64,000 nucleotides of DNA from Mercenaria mercenaria (lineage: Eukaryota > Mollusca > Bivalvia > Venerida > Veneridae): NCBI RefSeq assembly GCF_021730395.1, contig NC_069371.1, positions 70,400,001 through 70,464,000 of the forward strand, in the 5' to 3' direction. Of this stretch, positions 48,676 to 60,005 are shown piece after piece (within the stretch, counting starts at the first letter, position 1; every line of letters begins with the position of its first letter). The notes under the pieces were generated by a model. That model was not told the origin of the DNA. It worked only from the letters and a program-made list of their open reading frames with translations, and ran no database searches. Position numbers and translations under genes: made by a program.

Positions 48676-51600
48676 TGACGTCACGGATGATGTCAGCACT
48701 TGCACGAGCAACGGTCAAGGAGAATTGTTGCAGGTGAGTAACGAACATGAGTTAATACATTGCTTAACCCCATTGATGTTTCTAGATGATATTGTAATTT
48801 TAGACTTTCGTAGCAAGAATTGTTTCTTGTACACCACATACAATTCCCGCTACTAAAGTCTAAAATTACTAGATGATATTGTAATTTTAGACTTTAGTAT
48901 GATATTGTATTTAAGAGTTTGGTTGCAAGAATTGCTTTCTTGTACACCACATACAATTCCCGCTACTAAAGTCTAAAATTAATAGATGATATTGTAATTT
49001 TAGACTTTAGTATGATATTGTATTTTAGACTTTGGTAGCAAGAATTGCTTTTTGTACACCACATACAATTCTCGCTACTAAAGTCTAAAATTAATAGATG
49101 ATATTGTAATTTTAGACTTTAGTATGATATTGTATTTTAGACTTTGGTAGCGATTGTTTGTGGAAAACAATTCTCGTTACTAAAGTCTAAAATTACAATA
49201 TCATCTACATAAATCCCTATATCCCTAGATTTATTCTTGAAAACTTCTCTATTCTTACCCTTGAAAGTATATCCTTCAATACTGGGGTTATATTGAGACT
49301 TTTTTAATCACTGATTAAAACTAGATTGCAAAATCACTTTGCACAAAATTGGAATAACTCTATTGACACTTTCCTAAATGCCTTGTATGCCACATGGATA
49401 AAAAAGTACATTGTTTTGAAAAGTATTTGGACATTTTGCCATATACATGTAATTTAGCTAAAACTCTTCGCAAATTTAGAACTATGAATCATTCTTTACA
49501 TATTGAGAAAGAGAAAATGAACTTAAGTAATACCGTGACATCATACTTTGACCCAGGGTTATTATTATTGTTTGTTCTTCATGTTCCTGAAGTCCATTCT
49601 TTGTTCATTTAGATCTATAACAGACATCCGTATTAGGGGCGCTGCAGATAAATCTACCCCTCTTGACAAGACTGAAATGAAACTTCTATCATTTTTTGGG
49701 TTCTATGGTTTCAAAGCTCAAACACTCGTCGTATTGTCACGAACACTCTTGTTATATAGATATCTATTATGATTGTATAATGAAATATGTATCATTTATA
49801 TCGAACTTAACGTTTGAGGTATTGCAATTGTAAAATGGTCAAAAAAAAAAGAGAGAACAAAAAAACAAGAAAAGAAAAATAAAATAACTAGGACAAGGTA
49901 TTATTTTAGCTAGACTGGGCCAAAATAGCTGTACTGCCCACTCCACCCTAGGTGACTTGTTTAGGTCTTGTTCATACTGTCTCATATAGGATAATAGTGG
50001 TTGGTCCGTTGATACGGACTTAATGTTTTCCACTCGAAAATGTTAAAAGTAATTGGAACTACGAGTGCATATCTTACAGGTCTAAAAGAACTAAGCGTTG
50101 GAAAAGAGATGGACTTAAAAAAATGAGATTGAATGGTATTTGAATGGTATTTTATTAGCACAACAGAAATGCAATGACAAAGTATATATGAGCCGTGCCA
50201 TGAGAAAACCAACATAGTGGCTTTGCGACCAGCATGGATCCAGACTCCATGCTGTTCGCTTTCAAAGCCTATTGCAATTAGAGAAACCGTTAGCGAACAG
50301 CATGGATCCTGACCCGACTGCGCGGATGCGCAGTCTGGTCTGGATCCATGCTGTTCGCAAAGCTACTATGTTGATTTTCCCATGGCGCGGCTCATATATA
50401 TATCCAGTCTTTTCAAGACGTATATACCTGCATGGGGTTAGTGTGTCACATTCAGATAGGTTAATGTGCAAGTCACGCGGTACAGCCCCCTTACACAATG
50501 CCTTATTTCATATGACTATAATTAGCAATCACTTATTATACGTTGCATTACTTTAAAGAATACTTTTAAATCGTGACAGTCTTTATTCTCAATCATAAAT
50601 CTTCTTTGAAAGTACTATGTTTGAATATAAACATTAATAATGGGTGTATAAATATGTTTTAAAGATGTATATTGAATGTACCCCCTAGTGATATAATAGA
50701 CTGGTGACAGCCGAATATATAAATTAATAGTAGTACATGTAATGAAAAAAAAAATGCCCATAGAGCAGTCAACTGCCTTTTCTTTGTTCTTTTATACATT
50801 TAAAAATACTGCATTAAACGTTGAAATATTGAATACCATTCAAAATTTTGAAATCATATTTGAACAATTTCGAACTCTTCTGCAATAAAACTTATAACAA
50901 AGTAAGCCGAATGGTATTAAAATATGTTAAAGTCAGCAATGGTCATAACGGAATGTCTAATGTTCATCTTTTATGTAATATTTTGAAAGTCTTTCAAGGT
51001 AAAAAGACGCATTTTAATGTAGTTTGAATGAGATAATGGCCTTAAAGTGATAGCACAAATACGATGGAAGTATTTCAAAGCATCATAATGGCTCCTTTTA
51101 CACAAGAACATACATACAGAAACAGAAAACTTTTTAGCTTAGATACTCTTACCTTAACTTGCACAACAACCAGGTCAGTTGTAAAAGTATGGCGTAATTA
51201 CATGTCCTTATATCCAAAACTGTTGTCGGTTGAGGACCTTCAAACAGAAGTACAAAGCGTTGACAGAGCTAAATCATTTGTAAACTGCAATGAAATCATC
51301 AAAAATACACAACAAAATGTTCATATTTTATTTCCTAACTTATTTGTTTTTGTTTCAGATGCGACTGCTGCAGACGGATGAGAAGTATCGAAGCCGCTTC
51401 TTGTATGACCAGATTCAATCCTTTGAGGATAAGGTTTATCGCTCATATGAACAGTTTAGTGTCGATCTATTGCACAGAATGTTCCTGTCGCTTTCAAAAC
51501 GTACCGTAGTTGACGCCAGAAAAGTAAAGACAATAGCAAACCTTCGGAAGTGCTTCCTAGATCTGAAGAATCTGATTCGTTGTAAGCTACGTCATCGTCA

Positions 51601-53155
51601 CGTGAGAACAACACCGGAAGAAGAAAAACTCGTGAATTATTTCACGTGGTTTTTCAAATATTTAGATTACCTTCGAAAGCTCCGCGCTAACTTTGTGGAA
51701 AGAATTTTTTCACCGCTGTTTCGTTATTTCTATCTGGTTGGGTATGATCTTCCTGATCGTGAAAACACACCTGATTCCATTGTGTCATCTCCAAGTGTGC
51801 TGTCATTTCGAAGTATTGACAGTGGTTACAGTGACGTCAGTGGATTAACACTTACACTCGCCGAGGGTGGCCGTTTGTCTGGAAGCACCTCTGCACAGTC
51901 CGGTTTCCATGAGACACAGGAAGCTCGTAGAAGGCTTGTAACAAAACAAGCGCTCATCTCTCTCGGCCGAGAGTTTCGTGACATAAAGAAACTGTATGAT
52001 ACGTCGGAAATGGAAAAGCTTGCTCAGAGACTTTCACATCTGAAAGAGAGAACTGACCATCTTTTGGATCAAGAAAACTCTTTAGACCAACAGCTTCTTT
52101 GTCAAGACAGCGAGAGATCAGTTTTTCATTTGAAAGTTGCCAATTTTGGAAATGAAAAGGTTCTACGCTTTGTTCCAGACATTCTTCTGAAATTTCAAAA
52201 GGCGGCTTGGTTGGCGAGACGGTGGCTAGAACAAGATGATCAGAAAACTAAAGACCTGAATGTAAAGTTGGAAAAACTGACACAACTAGAAGAAAACATG
52301 AATAGAAAACTGAGTTCCCTTTCAAAGGAAATTCAGTTGAAAGAACTAGAGCTAGAATCGAAAGCTGATTTGCTGAATAATCTTCTGGAAAGGGAGAACA
52401 GATCAAACAGTTTAAGCCAAAGTGTTTACGATTTGGAAAAAAGAAAGGGTGTATTGACTGAGAAGGTAACAGTGTTGAATTCTGAAAGAGTCCAACTCTG
52501 TGAAAAAATTACAGCAGCGGTCAAAAGGGAAGATAGAAAAGCGTATAAACAACTAAAAGCGTTCTACGACAAGAACAAACTGCAAAGATTTGCCGTTGAG
52601 CGACAGATAGCGAATATAGATTATCACATTAATCTTGCGGAGTCGGACATGAATATTGAACTAGAATTGAAGGCAGACGTCATACATACTACAAATGATG
52701 TGCAGGATAAATGCGAAGAAATAGAGCAAAGACTTGAAAAGGCAAAGAAAGAACAAAAAATAATACAAGCCGCTCTTATTCCTATATCTGAAGACAGGAA
52801 GTTTGTCAAGGAACAGCTTCAGGCAGAAGAAGGCTTTACCGTAGGAGATGACAAACCAGCTCTCCGAGCAGAATTTATAAATTCAGTCGCATATGACCCA
52901 GATCGTGTAGTAGATTTAAATTCGGAATACATCGGACACAGAGCTATTGGAAATCCGTTGTCTTTACTCATTACGTCACTTCCTGAAGGCGGGCACGTGT
53001 CCTCAAAACCGGTGCAAATACAAAAGAATAAATCATTGCCGCAAGTCAATAGCAGCAAAGTGGATAATGTGCCGCAGACCACGAAAGTTATAGATTCTAT
53101 GGCGTCGTTGCACAGACAGCTGTATACACCTGAAGTAATGGCTTCAGAATGGTGA
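48676..53155 (+). CDS. Coiled-coil protein of unknown family, last two exons (48676-48733, 51359-53155)
   Basis: The penultimate exon (58 nt) lies between 'TTTTTTTCTTTCAG' and CAG|GTGAGT. It reads DVTDDVSTCTSNGQGELLQ and joins in phase 0 to the last exon after 'TTTTTGTTTCAG' (ends 51358). That exon codes 598 residues from MRLLQTDEKY to MASEW and stops at 53153-53155. Residues 1-135 are basic, aromatic-rich and helical. 136-190 is a Ser-rich linker with DSGYSDVS (154-161), which resembles a DSG-type phosphodegron. 190-245 and about 290-480 are strongly charged heptad-like helices, predicted coiled coils. 490-598 is a non-helical tail with YDPDRVVDLN and SLLITSLPEGG. There is no transmembrane or catalytic motif. 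Either the 5' exons lie further upstream or translation starts at 51359. Probably a cytoplasmic scaffold; function unknown. Confidence 0.85.
48783..49207. repeat. Array of four hairpin units inside the last intron of the coiled-coil gene
   Basis: The array is bounded by TAGATGATATTGTAATTTTA (GACTTT) and its complement at about 49182-49207. Inside, four units of ~85-120 bp each pair 'TTTTAGACTTTnGTAGCAAG' with 'CGCTACTAAAGTCTAAAAT', with a loop holding TTGTACACCACATACAATTC. It looks like a MITE amplified in place. Confidence 0.9.
50190..50393. mobile_element. Palindromic MITE, copy 3, in the last intron of the coiled-coil gene
   Basis: 'GAGCCGTGCCATGAGAAAAC' at the left and 'GATTTTCCCATGGCGCGGCT' at the right, flanked by TATATA on both sides, consistent with TA targeting. 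The inner part is longer than in copies 1 and 2 and contains several CATGGATCC and CATGCTGTTCGC blocks. Confidence 0.9.
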
Positions 53156-53614
53156 CACAGTTTGTCTGCAGTGCAAGAAGTACTTCTTCAGCGACCGCGA
53201 AGTACAAAACAACGTCTTTTGGTACATGATGACAATGTAGTTCTGAATTGATTGAAACGGCTTGTAGTGGTGATGTTTTTGTTGATGCATTTGGACTACT
53301 AGATAAAAAACTGACACTATTAAAGTGACACCTTGCCCATACCTGAAAGTGTAAATATGACCGCAGATTATTCTTAATATGAACTTGGAGGAATAATATG
53401 GCCGCTTTCTTGCATGCCGGACAGAATTTTCCCGTATTTTTGCCGGTGCTAGAAAAACTCGTCCTTCATGACTCACATGTTATAATTTATGAATGAATGC
53501 GTAAATTCATACGCCACTAAAATGAAATTGTATCTAAAAGAAAACTATTCATATCGCTTTATTTGTTCTGTTAACGGCATGCAAGAAAAAGAGCATATCA
53601 CTAGTTAAATATGA

Positions 53615-53712
53615 GGATAGAAATATCTGGCGCTCGGGTGACTGTTTTGCGGTAACTCGGCATAACCTCGTTACCGCCTAAACAGTTGCCCTAGAACCAG
53701 ATATTTCTATCC
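53615..53712. repeat. Palindromic element in the 3' UTR of the coiled-coil gene
   Basis: GGATAGAAATATCTGG (53615-53630) is the exact complement of CCAGATATTTCTATCC (53697-53712). Inside, ACTGTTTTGCGGTAAC pairs with GTTACCGCCTAAACAGT. Weaker pairing extends to about 53598 and 53740. It lies between the stop codon and the AATAAA at 53978, so it should be transcribed as a long hairpin. Confidence 0.88.
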
Positions 53713-53977
53713 ACACCTTCAACCAGTGAAATGTGATTGTTATAGTCTTCGTAGTGTAGGATACTATATAAATTATGTTGCAATAGATTGAAATTCTCAA
53801 CCAATCTTAAATAGCGGTTATTTTCTCATCGTGTTTCATTTCTGAATTAGAACAAGTAATGTGACATACATGCATACATTTCTTATTTCATCATGAAAAG
53901 GCTATTATTCAAAAGACTCTATAATGCCTGATCTGCCGGTGCGGCTATGATATACTGTTTGTCTAAATGTTTAGAAA

Positions 53978-53983
53978 AATAAA
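53978..53983 (+). terminator. Poly(A) signal of the coiled-coil gene
   Basis: AATAAA in 'TTAGAAAAATAAAACGATTG', 823 bp after the stop. No earlier AATAAA on the plus strand was noticed. Confidence 0.6.
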
Positions 53984-53989
53984 ACGATT

Positions 53990-56900
53990 GCAACTATAGG
54001 TTTTACTTGTTTAAAATGTCATATTTGTTTCTTAAATGAAATGTGATGTTGGACCGATGTAAACAAATAGATCTGAGCCTTGTGTTGGACCTGGCCCAAC
54101 ATATAGGTTACATTCTACCAATTCAATTCCTTATTTATTTCATATTAATAACAAAACATTCAGACCTCATTTTCAGCACTTTAAAGCATTTCAATAATAT
54201 GAAAACCATATATGGTCATTTAGTATGACATGTCTTCTTATCAAAAATAGAAAAATATTGACATGTTATGTTGAATATATGAAAAATAATCTGTTCTGAG
54301 AAACATCACCCTCTAAAAATGCCCCCATGAAAACAGCCGTTTAGCAGTTACGCGTAGGTAGGCAAAGAATAAAACTTATTCCAAGAAATTTACAATGAAA
54401 ATGGTCTAGATCTATTCTCAATACTATAAGCAATAAACATAAGCCAACAATTTAACTGTCACCTCCTCATGTCACTCATTATACCAGATTTCATCCATAG
54501 CATGGAACTACATTTTGGACTACTTCACATGTAACACTGAGTAGTCACTTCCGGTTTGGTGTAATCCGTCCGCTTGTACAGGTCGGAACAAAAACCTAAG
54601 TTTTGTTTGACGTACATATATTTAGTAACGCAGCACAGAAAACAAGAGCACAGCCTGCGAGTGCCATCGCTCGTCTTAAGGACTGGAAAATATGCAAGAA
54701 AAGATTTATGGTTCTTGGCCTTCTTATTCATCTTAATTGATGACAAATAAAAATAATAATTTTTTCAGTTATGCATCTATTTTCTTTCATGATAGGACTA
54801 TCTCTATTTTGCTTATTATAGGTAACAATACCACCGCTATTCCGTTTTGTTTTTGATTTTACTATTTGGCCTTAGGCAATTCACATAATTCAAAACTATT
54901 AATATTTAGATTTGAGAATTCTGACGTCCACGATTCCGTCAAAAGCACTAAATCGTACCTCGAGATGAAGTTTAGAAAATCACTGAGTTTAAGAGTTTTT
55001 CAAACGATGTACATTCCAAGAGGGTAGTATATTAAGATATTCTGATGAAGAGTCCTATCGCACATTGCCGGGCGCTGCTGTTTCCATAGAGGAAGGGGTA
55101 CCATTAGCTTAGGCACCAGGTATTCTTGAGAGATTCTCGATCTCAGCTATGGGTAAAGAGTCTACCGTGTACATTTTGTTACCAACATAAAGCGATGCGA
55201 TATAACTGAAGGACTGTGGCGGTCAATCACCGGAAAGCACTGCGTAATTATAAAACATGACCGGAAAGCAAATTTACAAGCTACTTGTATTTTGCTGCCA
55301 CACTGCTATCTTCACATCCTTTTATATATAAATGGCTTTCCAGTCATGGTTTTAACTTCATGACTCGGAGTAATCGTGTGCGTCATCTATTTTGTTCTTC
55401 GGTAATCATTGATTAATACGCTAAGGGGAACATTATAAATCAATTAATAAAACATGAAAGTACTCTAACATTCTGAAGCAATTTATACATTCAAATTTCC
55501 TTCAAATAATTATTACTTAATTTTTCTCGCAGGACCAGAAAGCACACACGTGATCATATTATCGTACAATCGTAATATATGAAACCTAATTGGCATATAA
55601 TTTATCATATTGCATCTTTTTTTTCAATAACTTATCGATTTAAAACACATAAAATTCTGTCAAACCATCCTTTTTATGCTTTTTATATGAAATTTAAGTG
55701 TTGTCCGGTGTTTCTGAACAAGGCTAATGTAGCCGAAACATTGGTGAAAAATATCCGGTGTTTTCCTGTGATTCAATACATTTGCATCCTTTCGACTATT
55801 GAGTTTGAAATACGATTATTTTTGAAAGTTACTAGAATCATAATATACAATAAATGAATACAAATTACCAAAATCTGTTTTAATGCAGTATATAGGATTG
55901 AAAGAAATTTAATGAAAATCCGAGTGTTTCTGATTTATACTTACTAGATTATGTACAATATACATGTATTGCTTAGTAATTATAACATGTACAAGTTAAA
56001 AGCTGTTAAAGTTGTAACTAAAGCAAAGCAATCATGTCATTTCAGCTCAGATAGAGTTGGCTTTGAGAACTACCTATCATGGCATCGTCCACCCATCTTG
56101 TTAGACCCGGTCAAAGAGTAAAGTGTAGCGTTTAGTTGAAAAAGGACTGAACACCAAGCATATACAATATCTCCAAATTACAGGGTCTTAACTTTTTTGT
56201 ACTAAAATGTTTTATTTCACCGAATACATCAGGGAAAATTGGCATGGATACTGGAATATAAGTACTCATAATGGCCAGGTTAATTAATATATACTTTGTC
56301 ACTGATTAAAAACTTTGCAATTATTGTACCTGTATGTAATTTTTTTAAAAGCACATGTATATGTCAAAGGGACACTCAAAACAACACAGTATCTTTTTAT
56401 TGACACTTTACTTTTACATCAATAATTAAATAAAATATAAACAACACAACTATTATATTAAAATGATCTGTAACACATATCATGAACACAACAAATGATT
56501 AAAAGCAAATTTGACATAATGTACTTTGTGTCTGTATTAAACAGGTGGTATGATAGTTTTCTATTAAAATGAAAACTTTGAATATAAGATGAAACTACAC
56601 CTTCATATTCTTAGAAATAACTTTTAATTATGCATGCTGTGATATATAATGAAAAACTAAAAAATGCAATTGAAAATCTAAGTAAAATCAGCTGTTTGAA
56701 TGTTAGGCAATTCTATGTTTAGATTAGCCTAAAGAAAGAGTTTTATCATAAAAAGGATACCCTCAAGGAATCTGTTCAACAAAAAAATCAATTCATATCT
56801 GTGACAAAGATATTTATATCATTTGCCTGAACTGAAATATTATTTTGGCAGTTTACAAATATTTGTCATTTTCTTATTCAAGACATTAAAAAATATTCTA

Positions 56901-57365
56901 ACAATAGTGATGGCAAAGTTAAACAAACTTGACTGAGCACATTTGTTTTTGCAGTACACATGCAAAATACTTTATTTTGTAATTTTATAAAGTTTTAAAT
57001 ATAATTGATAATATCTTTGAATGATCAAGGTCATGTCATAAAAATAGAAACATTTAGGAAAATTTAGGTTATCTTTATGAATTCCCTTTGATTTTTACGC
57101 TTTTTAAGAAATTTCGCAAAACTTCAAAGAAATATGGAATTTGGCTAATTTTAGGGTCGCTTGGAAGCCTTAAACTGGTGACAATGACAAATACTGTTTG
57201 GATAGTACTAGTGTACAAAATTTAGGAGTAGATTCAACATAAACAAATTAAAAGTTCATTAAAAGCATAAATCATCACTATCATTATTATAATTTTGCAA
57301 TGAAGACAGGTTTGTAACTAGTCCAACAATTAATTTCTGTACTAAGTATAGAAACCAAAGATCAA
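53990..57365. other. Intergenic; no gene seen
   Basis: AT-rich sequence with short open frames only (for example 55579-55857), no splice-flanked coding exon and no repeat ends recognised. Confidence 0.5.
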
Positions 57366-59266
57366 ACAAGAGGACCATGATGGTCCTGAATCACTCACCT
57401 CTTCCCACATGACCCAGTTTTTAGTATGACATTGTTTTTCCTATTATTTGACATAGTGACCTAGTTTTTGAGCTCATGTGACCCAGTTTTAAACTTGACC
57501 TAGATATTATCAAGATAAAAATTCTGACCAATTTTCAAGAAGATCCATTGAAAAATATGGTCTCTAGAGAGGTCACAAAGTTTTTCTATTATTTGACCTA
57601 TTGACCTAGTTTTCGAAGGTACAATGTACGTGACCCTGTTTTGAATTTTACCTAGATATCATCAAGGTGAACATTCTCACTAATTTTCATGAAGATCTCA
57701 TGAAAAATATGGCCTCTAGAGAGGTCACAAGGTTTTTCTATTTTTATACCTACTGGCCTAGCTTTTGACCACACGTGACCCAGTTTCGAAACTGACCTAG
57801 ATATCATCAAGGTGAACATTCAGATCAATTTTCATGAAGATCCATTGAAAAATATGGCCTCTAGAGAGGTCAAAAGATTTTAATAATTTTAGACCTACTG
57901 ACCTAGTTTTTGACCGCAGTTGACCCAGTTTCAAATTTGACCTAGATATCATCAAGATGAACATTCAGACCAACTTTCATACAGATCCCATGAAAAGTAT
58001 GGCCTCTAGAGAGGTCACAAGGTTTTTTTATTATTTGACCTACTGACCTAGTTTTTTAAGGCACGTGACCCAGTTTCAAACTTGACCTAGATATCATCAA
58101 GGTGAACATTCTGACCAATTTTTATGGAGATCCATTCACAAGTACGGCCTCTAGAGAGGTCACAAGGTTTTTCTATTTTTAGACCTACTGACCTCGTTTT
58201 TGACTGCACATGACCCTGTTTCAAACTTGACCTAGATATCATCAAGATGAACATTCAGACCAACTTTCATACAGATCCCATGAAAAATATGGCCTTTAGA
58301 ACGGTCACAAGGTTTTTCTATTATTTGACCTACTGACCTAGTTTTTGACGGCACGTGACCCACTTTCAAAATTGACCTAGATACATCAAGATGAACATTC
58401 AGACCAACTTTCATACAGATCCCATGAAATATATGGCCTTTAGAGAGGTCACAAGGTTTTTCTATTATTTGACCTACTGACCTAGTTTTTGAAGGCACAT
58501 GACCCAGTTTCGAACTTGACCTAGACATCATCAAGGTGAACATTCTGACCAATTTTCATGAAGATCTCATGAAATATTTGGCCTCTAGAGAGGTCACAAG
58601 GTTTTTCTATTTTTAGACCTACTGACCTAGTTTTTGACCGCACGTGACCCAGTTTCGAACTTGACCTAGATATCATCAAGTTGAACATTCAGACCAACTT
58701 TCATACAGATCCCATGAAAAATGTGGCCTTTAGAGAGGTCACAAAGTTTTTCTATTATTTGACCTACTGACCTAGTTTTTGATGGCACGTGACCCAGTTT
58801 CGAACTTGACCTAGATATCATCAAGATGAACGTTCTGATCAATTTTCATGAAGATCTTTGAAATATATGGCCTCTAGAGAGGTCACAAGTTTTTTCTATT
58901 TTTAGACCTACTGACCTAGTTTTTGACGGCATGTGACCCAGTTTCGAACTTGACCTAGATATTATCAAGGTGAACATTCTGACCAATTTTCATGAAGATC
59001 TTGTGAAATATATGGCCTCTAGAGAGGTCACAAGGTTTTTCTATTTTTAGACCTACTGACCTAGTTTTTGAAGGCACGTGACCCAGTTTCAAACTTGACC
59101 TAGATATCATCAAGATAAACATTCTGACCAACTTTCATAAAGATCCCATGAAAAATGTGACCTCTAGAGTGGTCACAAGCAAAAGTTTATGGACACACGG
59201 ACGGACGACGGACACCGCGCGATCACAAAAGCTCACCTTGTCACTTTGTGACAGGTGAGCTAAAAA
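57366..59266 (+). mobile_element. Tandem-core element with terminal hairpins, complete
   Basis: Begins AACAAGAGGACCATGATGGT, containing a GGACCAT/ATGGTCC hairpin, and ends 'AGCTCACCTTGTCACTTTGT', then GACAGGTGAGCTAAAAA, a second hairpin. Between them are about 12 units of ~143 bp: 'GACCTACTGACCTAGTTTTT', 'ACTTGACCTAGATATCATCA', 'TTTCATgAAGATCCcATGAA' and 'GGCCTCTAGAGAGGTCACAA'. A 'GGACGGACGACGGACACCGC' block precedes the 3' hairpin. Non-coding; the 106-codon minus-strand frame is in the repeat. Confidence 0.93.
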
Positions 59267-60005
59267 GGAAAACCAAATAATACTTCAAAGACTGCAGCAA
59301 AATTTAAACATGATTGACAAAAACAACATCAAATTCTCAACCCCATCATCTTGAACATTACACACCACAATAATAGCTTTTAGTCGAGCTTGGATACAGG
59401 TGTGTTTCGTTCCATTAAACTAGTCTTATTATAACTGACATGCTGATTTTTACTATTAGCTTGCACTGGCTGTCAATGTTTTTACCTTCCATTCCAAGAA
59501 CCCATTATATGTTTTCAATAAAAGATAAAAAGATTCAACTCTGCCAGGAAATCATTCAGATGTTTTGGGTAAACAGATACATTTTTTTTCTTGAATGTTT
59601 GGTTTTCCCCATCACATCACAGTATTATAGGAAATGATGAAATAATTCTGAACTAAGTAAAAATCCACCCCTTCAATAAATAGCTACATTAACTCAAAGT
59701 ACATCAAAGGAAAGAATTTTATTTCTCATTCCAGTTTTATAGACCTATCAGATGAATTATCCAAGACTGGGTACGAAAATGTAAGTTGCTGAGTTGCTGA
59801 CAAACACTCATAAAAGAGAAAACGAAATCGAGATTAAAGTATTAATTGATAGTGCTTATTGGCCAACAAAACTGAGTTTAATTATAAACCTTGATTATAT
59901 ATATATACAGCTTAAAAGAATGAACTATTCATAACTATAAAAAAACTGCTCATTATCCTTTAAGTTCAAAAGGTAAAAATGAAGAAAAACTGGCACACCT
60001 ACAAA

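Noticed and set aside
51064-51358. Extension of the coiled-coil protein upstream of 51359
   Set aside because: The sequence just before 51359 is a typical T-rich acceptor, and the upstream frame has intron-like composition.
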